This document shows, one piece after another, positions 62,458 through 64,000 of a stretch of DNA of 64,000 nt (the stretch's first letter is position 1; the number at the start of each line of letters is the position of its first letter). Under the pieces are notes generated by a model that was given only the letters and a program-made list of their open reading frames with translations, was not told where the DNA came from and ran no database searches. The DNA comes from Dicaeum eximium. Its lineage: Eukaryota > Chordata > Aves > Passeriformes > Dicaeidae. The stretch spans positions 984,735-1,048,734 of the forward strand of contig VWZP01001589.1 in NCBI GenBank assembly GCA_013396995.1, in the 5' to 3' direction. Made by a program: the position numbers and the translations under genes.

Positions 62458-62530
62458 CTTGCAGGTTGTATCTGAAGAGATCTGGGGAGTAGAGGTTGGT
62501 TCAAGATGCTTTTGGAGGCTTTGTGCAATA
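62458..62530 (-). CDS. Putative internal exon of an unknown gene
   Basis: A 73-bp segment on the minus strand, with acceptor 'cttttgcctatccag' before 62530 and donor 'gcaag|gtaaat' after 62458. It starts with two bases completing a Leu codon begun in the exon at 62875-62997, reads 23 codons beginning 'LHKASKSILNQPLL', and leaves two bases for the exon at 60266. Both phases fit. It has no stop in the used frame. No domain is recognisable at this size. Confidence 0.42.
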
Positions 62531-62874
62531 CTGGATAGGCAAAAGTCACTAAACAAACACATTTAGAAAAATATTTACCATGTGAACAGTTTTTCCTTAA
62601 AAAACCATCTCCCTGATGGACAGATATTATGAAAGTGTTAGATACTGAAGATGTTGTTTCAAATGTCTTTTATTTAACTAGTGTATTGTGCCAGTCCTTA
62701 GCATACTGGTTTGTGTCTACTACACTCTTTGTGTCTCACCCATATGGGAAGAAACCATCAATGTTTTATTTCATATGCTTTTTTCCTCACTATGACCTTG
62801 TTTCATTAAGTGATACTGCTTAATTTTACAGAATTTTGCAGCATTTTAGCCAATTTTAAGCTACAAGTACTCAC
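62531..62874 (-). other. Putative short intron of the minus-strand gene
   Basis: A 344-bp interval that begins GTGAGT and ends CCAG on the minus strand. It is AT-rich, contrasting with the exon to its right. A 64-codon plus-strand open frame within it is unremarkable. Confidence 0.35.
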
Positions 62875-62997
62875 AGATCAAGTGGGATAACCACTCCTCC
62901 ATGTCCTTTAAAGTCCTCAATTGACTTTTTAGGTTGTCCTTTGCAAACATCTTAAATTCTCCTTCAGCTTTGGAAATATGTAAAGTTTTTCTAAGGC
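62875..62997 (-). CDS. Putative internal exon of an unknown gene
   Basis: A 123-bp segment on the minus strand, with acceptor 'taatttaattttccag' before 62997 and a near-perfect donor 'atct|gtgagt' after 62875. It carries two bases, 40 open codons and one base. The frame includes 'EFKMFAKDNLKSQL' and 'LKDMEEWLSHLI', a charged, helix-like stretch with an amphipathic pattern. It is the best of the exon candidates because both splice sites are good and the frame is fully open. The upstream exon must end with one base left over. The segment at 63518-63674 would satisfy this, otherwise the preceding exon lies beyond the window. Confidence 0.45.
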
Positions 62998-63517
62998 CTG
63001 GAAAATTAAATTATTTGAAATTTCTCAGTAGGCTGAGGAAATCCTACTGCTATTTGTCCAGATTGTCAGCTATCTATGCCTACTTCACAATATTTTGTCC
63101 AGTTTTTCATCACAACCCTGATAAATATCCTGAGCCTGAAAATCTTTGTAAAACACTCCCTCCTGTTGCTGGTTAATCCCTAGTGTTTCTATTCCAGGTG
63201 CCTTTGTTGCTATTATATCCAATCACATCTGCCTCTACTGAGGCATGTTTTAGTCTTCTTCTCTACCAGTAAAATAACTTGTGAAAACATCTTTCTGTTT
63301 TTTTCTGAAGTGATCTGTGCCTGTCTGCTTCCCACATTTTCCATTTTTTGGACCTACCCAATCCTCAAAGAAAGACAACTGATCTCCTCCTGTGTCAGGC
63401 ACACTGGCAGTGCTACAGAACAGGATGTCTTTCATGGCTGCGACAGACAAAATCCTCCAGATTGTTTTGCTCTCCAGTCCTTTCAATAAGAAATACAAAT
63501 AATACAGGGAACTTCAC

Positions 63518-63674
63518 ACAGATTGTGAGATGGATATTTCAGTGCTGCAGGGTCCATGTTGTCAGTCAGGGCATGTTTGAGAATTATTTTGAAGTTCATC
63601 CCCTCTGCTTCATTTAGAAAAATGATGGTCTGTCCACACTCTTGCAGACCCATGTCCCCTTTTTTTACCAGGAC
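63518..63674 (-). CDS. Weaker candidate upstream exon of the same gene
   Basis: A 157-bp minus-strand segment, with acceptor 'gaactttgccag' before 63674 and a poor donor 'ctgt|gtgaag' after 63518. It reads 52 codons, including 'QECGQTIIFLNEAEG', then one base that would complete a Cys codon with the exon at 62997. The phase fits, but the donor is weak. The sequence just downstream (63250-63498) carries another open frame with its own exon-like signals in a phase that does not fit. It may instead be part of a decayed coding-derived sequence covering 63230-63720. Confidence 0.22.
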
Positions 63675-64000
63675 CTGGCAAAGTTCTGGCCAAAAGACAT
63701 TTCAGCAACATTAGATCCAGTTAGAGACTATGGTCCCTAAGAGTTTATTTTAATTTTTAACTAACAAAGCAGTATGATGTACCCTATTTTCTTTGTAGTC
63801 AGTCTAAGATGTTTGCAAAAGAAGAGGAACTAAACACATAATTTCTTCTTCTCAATCTTAAACTTAATCTCACTGGAAATACCTTAGTTTTAACATAGGA
63901 TGATCATTTCAAATGATAATTTTTTTCTGGAGCTCTCCAATATTATGAGCTGTTGATGACAGCATTATGTTCTCCCCCACTTCCCCTTTCTGACTGTTTA
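63675..64000. other. Window end, nothing identified
   Basis: AT-rich sequence with no recognisable element. If the minus-strand gene is real, this would be its intron or upstream exon-bearing sequence. Confidence 0.4.

Overview
This window looks like a mostly non-coding stretch of a bird chromosome, probably from a songbird (passerine). Three things support this. The recognisable interspersed repeats are CR1 LINE 3' ends and avian-type endogenous retrovirus LTRs. No Alu-, L1- or B1-like sequence was noticed. One element at 34191-34326 joins a tRNA-Ile-like head to a CR1-like tail, the architecture known from the zebra finch SINE TguSINE1. Base composition is strongly AT-rich, and there is no operon-like or dense coding structure. 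Single unresolved bases (n) lie at 10269 and 24626, both inside low-complexity runs. All family names were assigned by recognising sequence patterns; no database search was run.

Layout. 1-18800 is AT-rich sequence with one CR1 copy (1912-2550). 18804-19860 is a nearly complete solo LTR, and a diverged relative of its 5' part lies at 21848-22120. 24581-24967 holds two long microsatellites. 27485-28037 is a second type of solo LTR in reverse orientation, possibly flanked by a 4-bp duplication. 32650-37372 is the repeat-dense core: a CR1 of one subfamily, then a second CR1 that is internally deleted and split by the SINE, then an old CR1 tail, then a decayed retroviral remnant ending in an LTR-like promoter and leader segment. 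37373-57964 is again a desert, with CR1 tails at 45867-46037 and 50278-50800, a degenerate repeat at 40662-40775 and an unexplained exon-like segment near 51665-51894. 57965-58023 is a hexanucleotide repeat, and 59275-59900 is a reverse-strand CR1.

The best host coding candidate is in the last 4 kb on the minus strand. Three short open segments (62875-62997, 62458-62530 and 60266 leftward) have canonical splice sites, and their reading phases fit each other exactly. A weaker fourth segment upstream (63518-63674) also fits in phase. They may be the 3' exons of a gene that continues past the right edge of the window. I do not recognise the protein. Other exon-like segments elsewhere have comparable single-exon signals, so the case rests on the phase chain, not on how protein-like any one piece looks.

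No novel molecular system was found. The most useful leads are the minus-strand exon chain, the nested SINE-in-CR1 insertion, the pair of related LTRs, the decayed retroviral remnant, and several blocks whose composition suggests conserved non-coding regulatory sequence.
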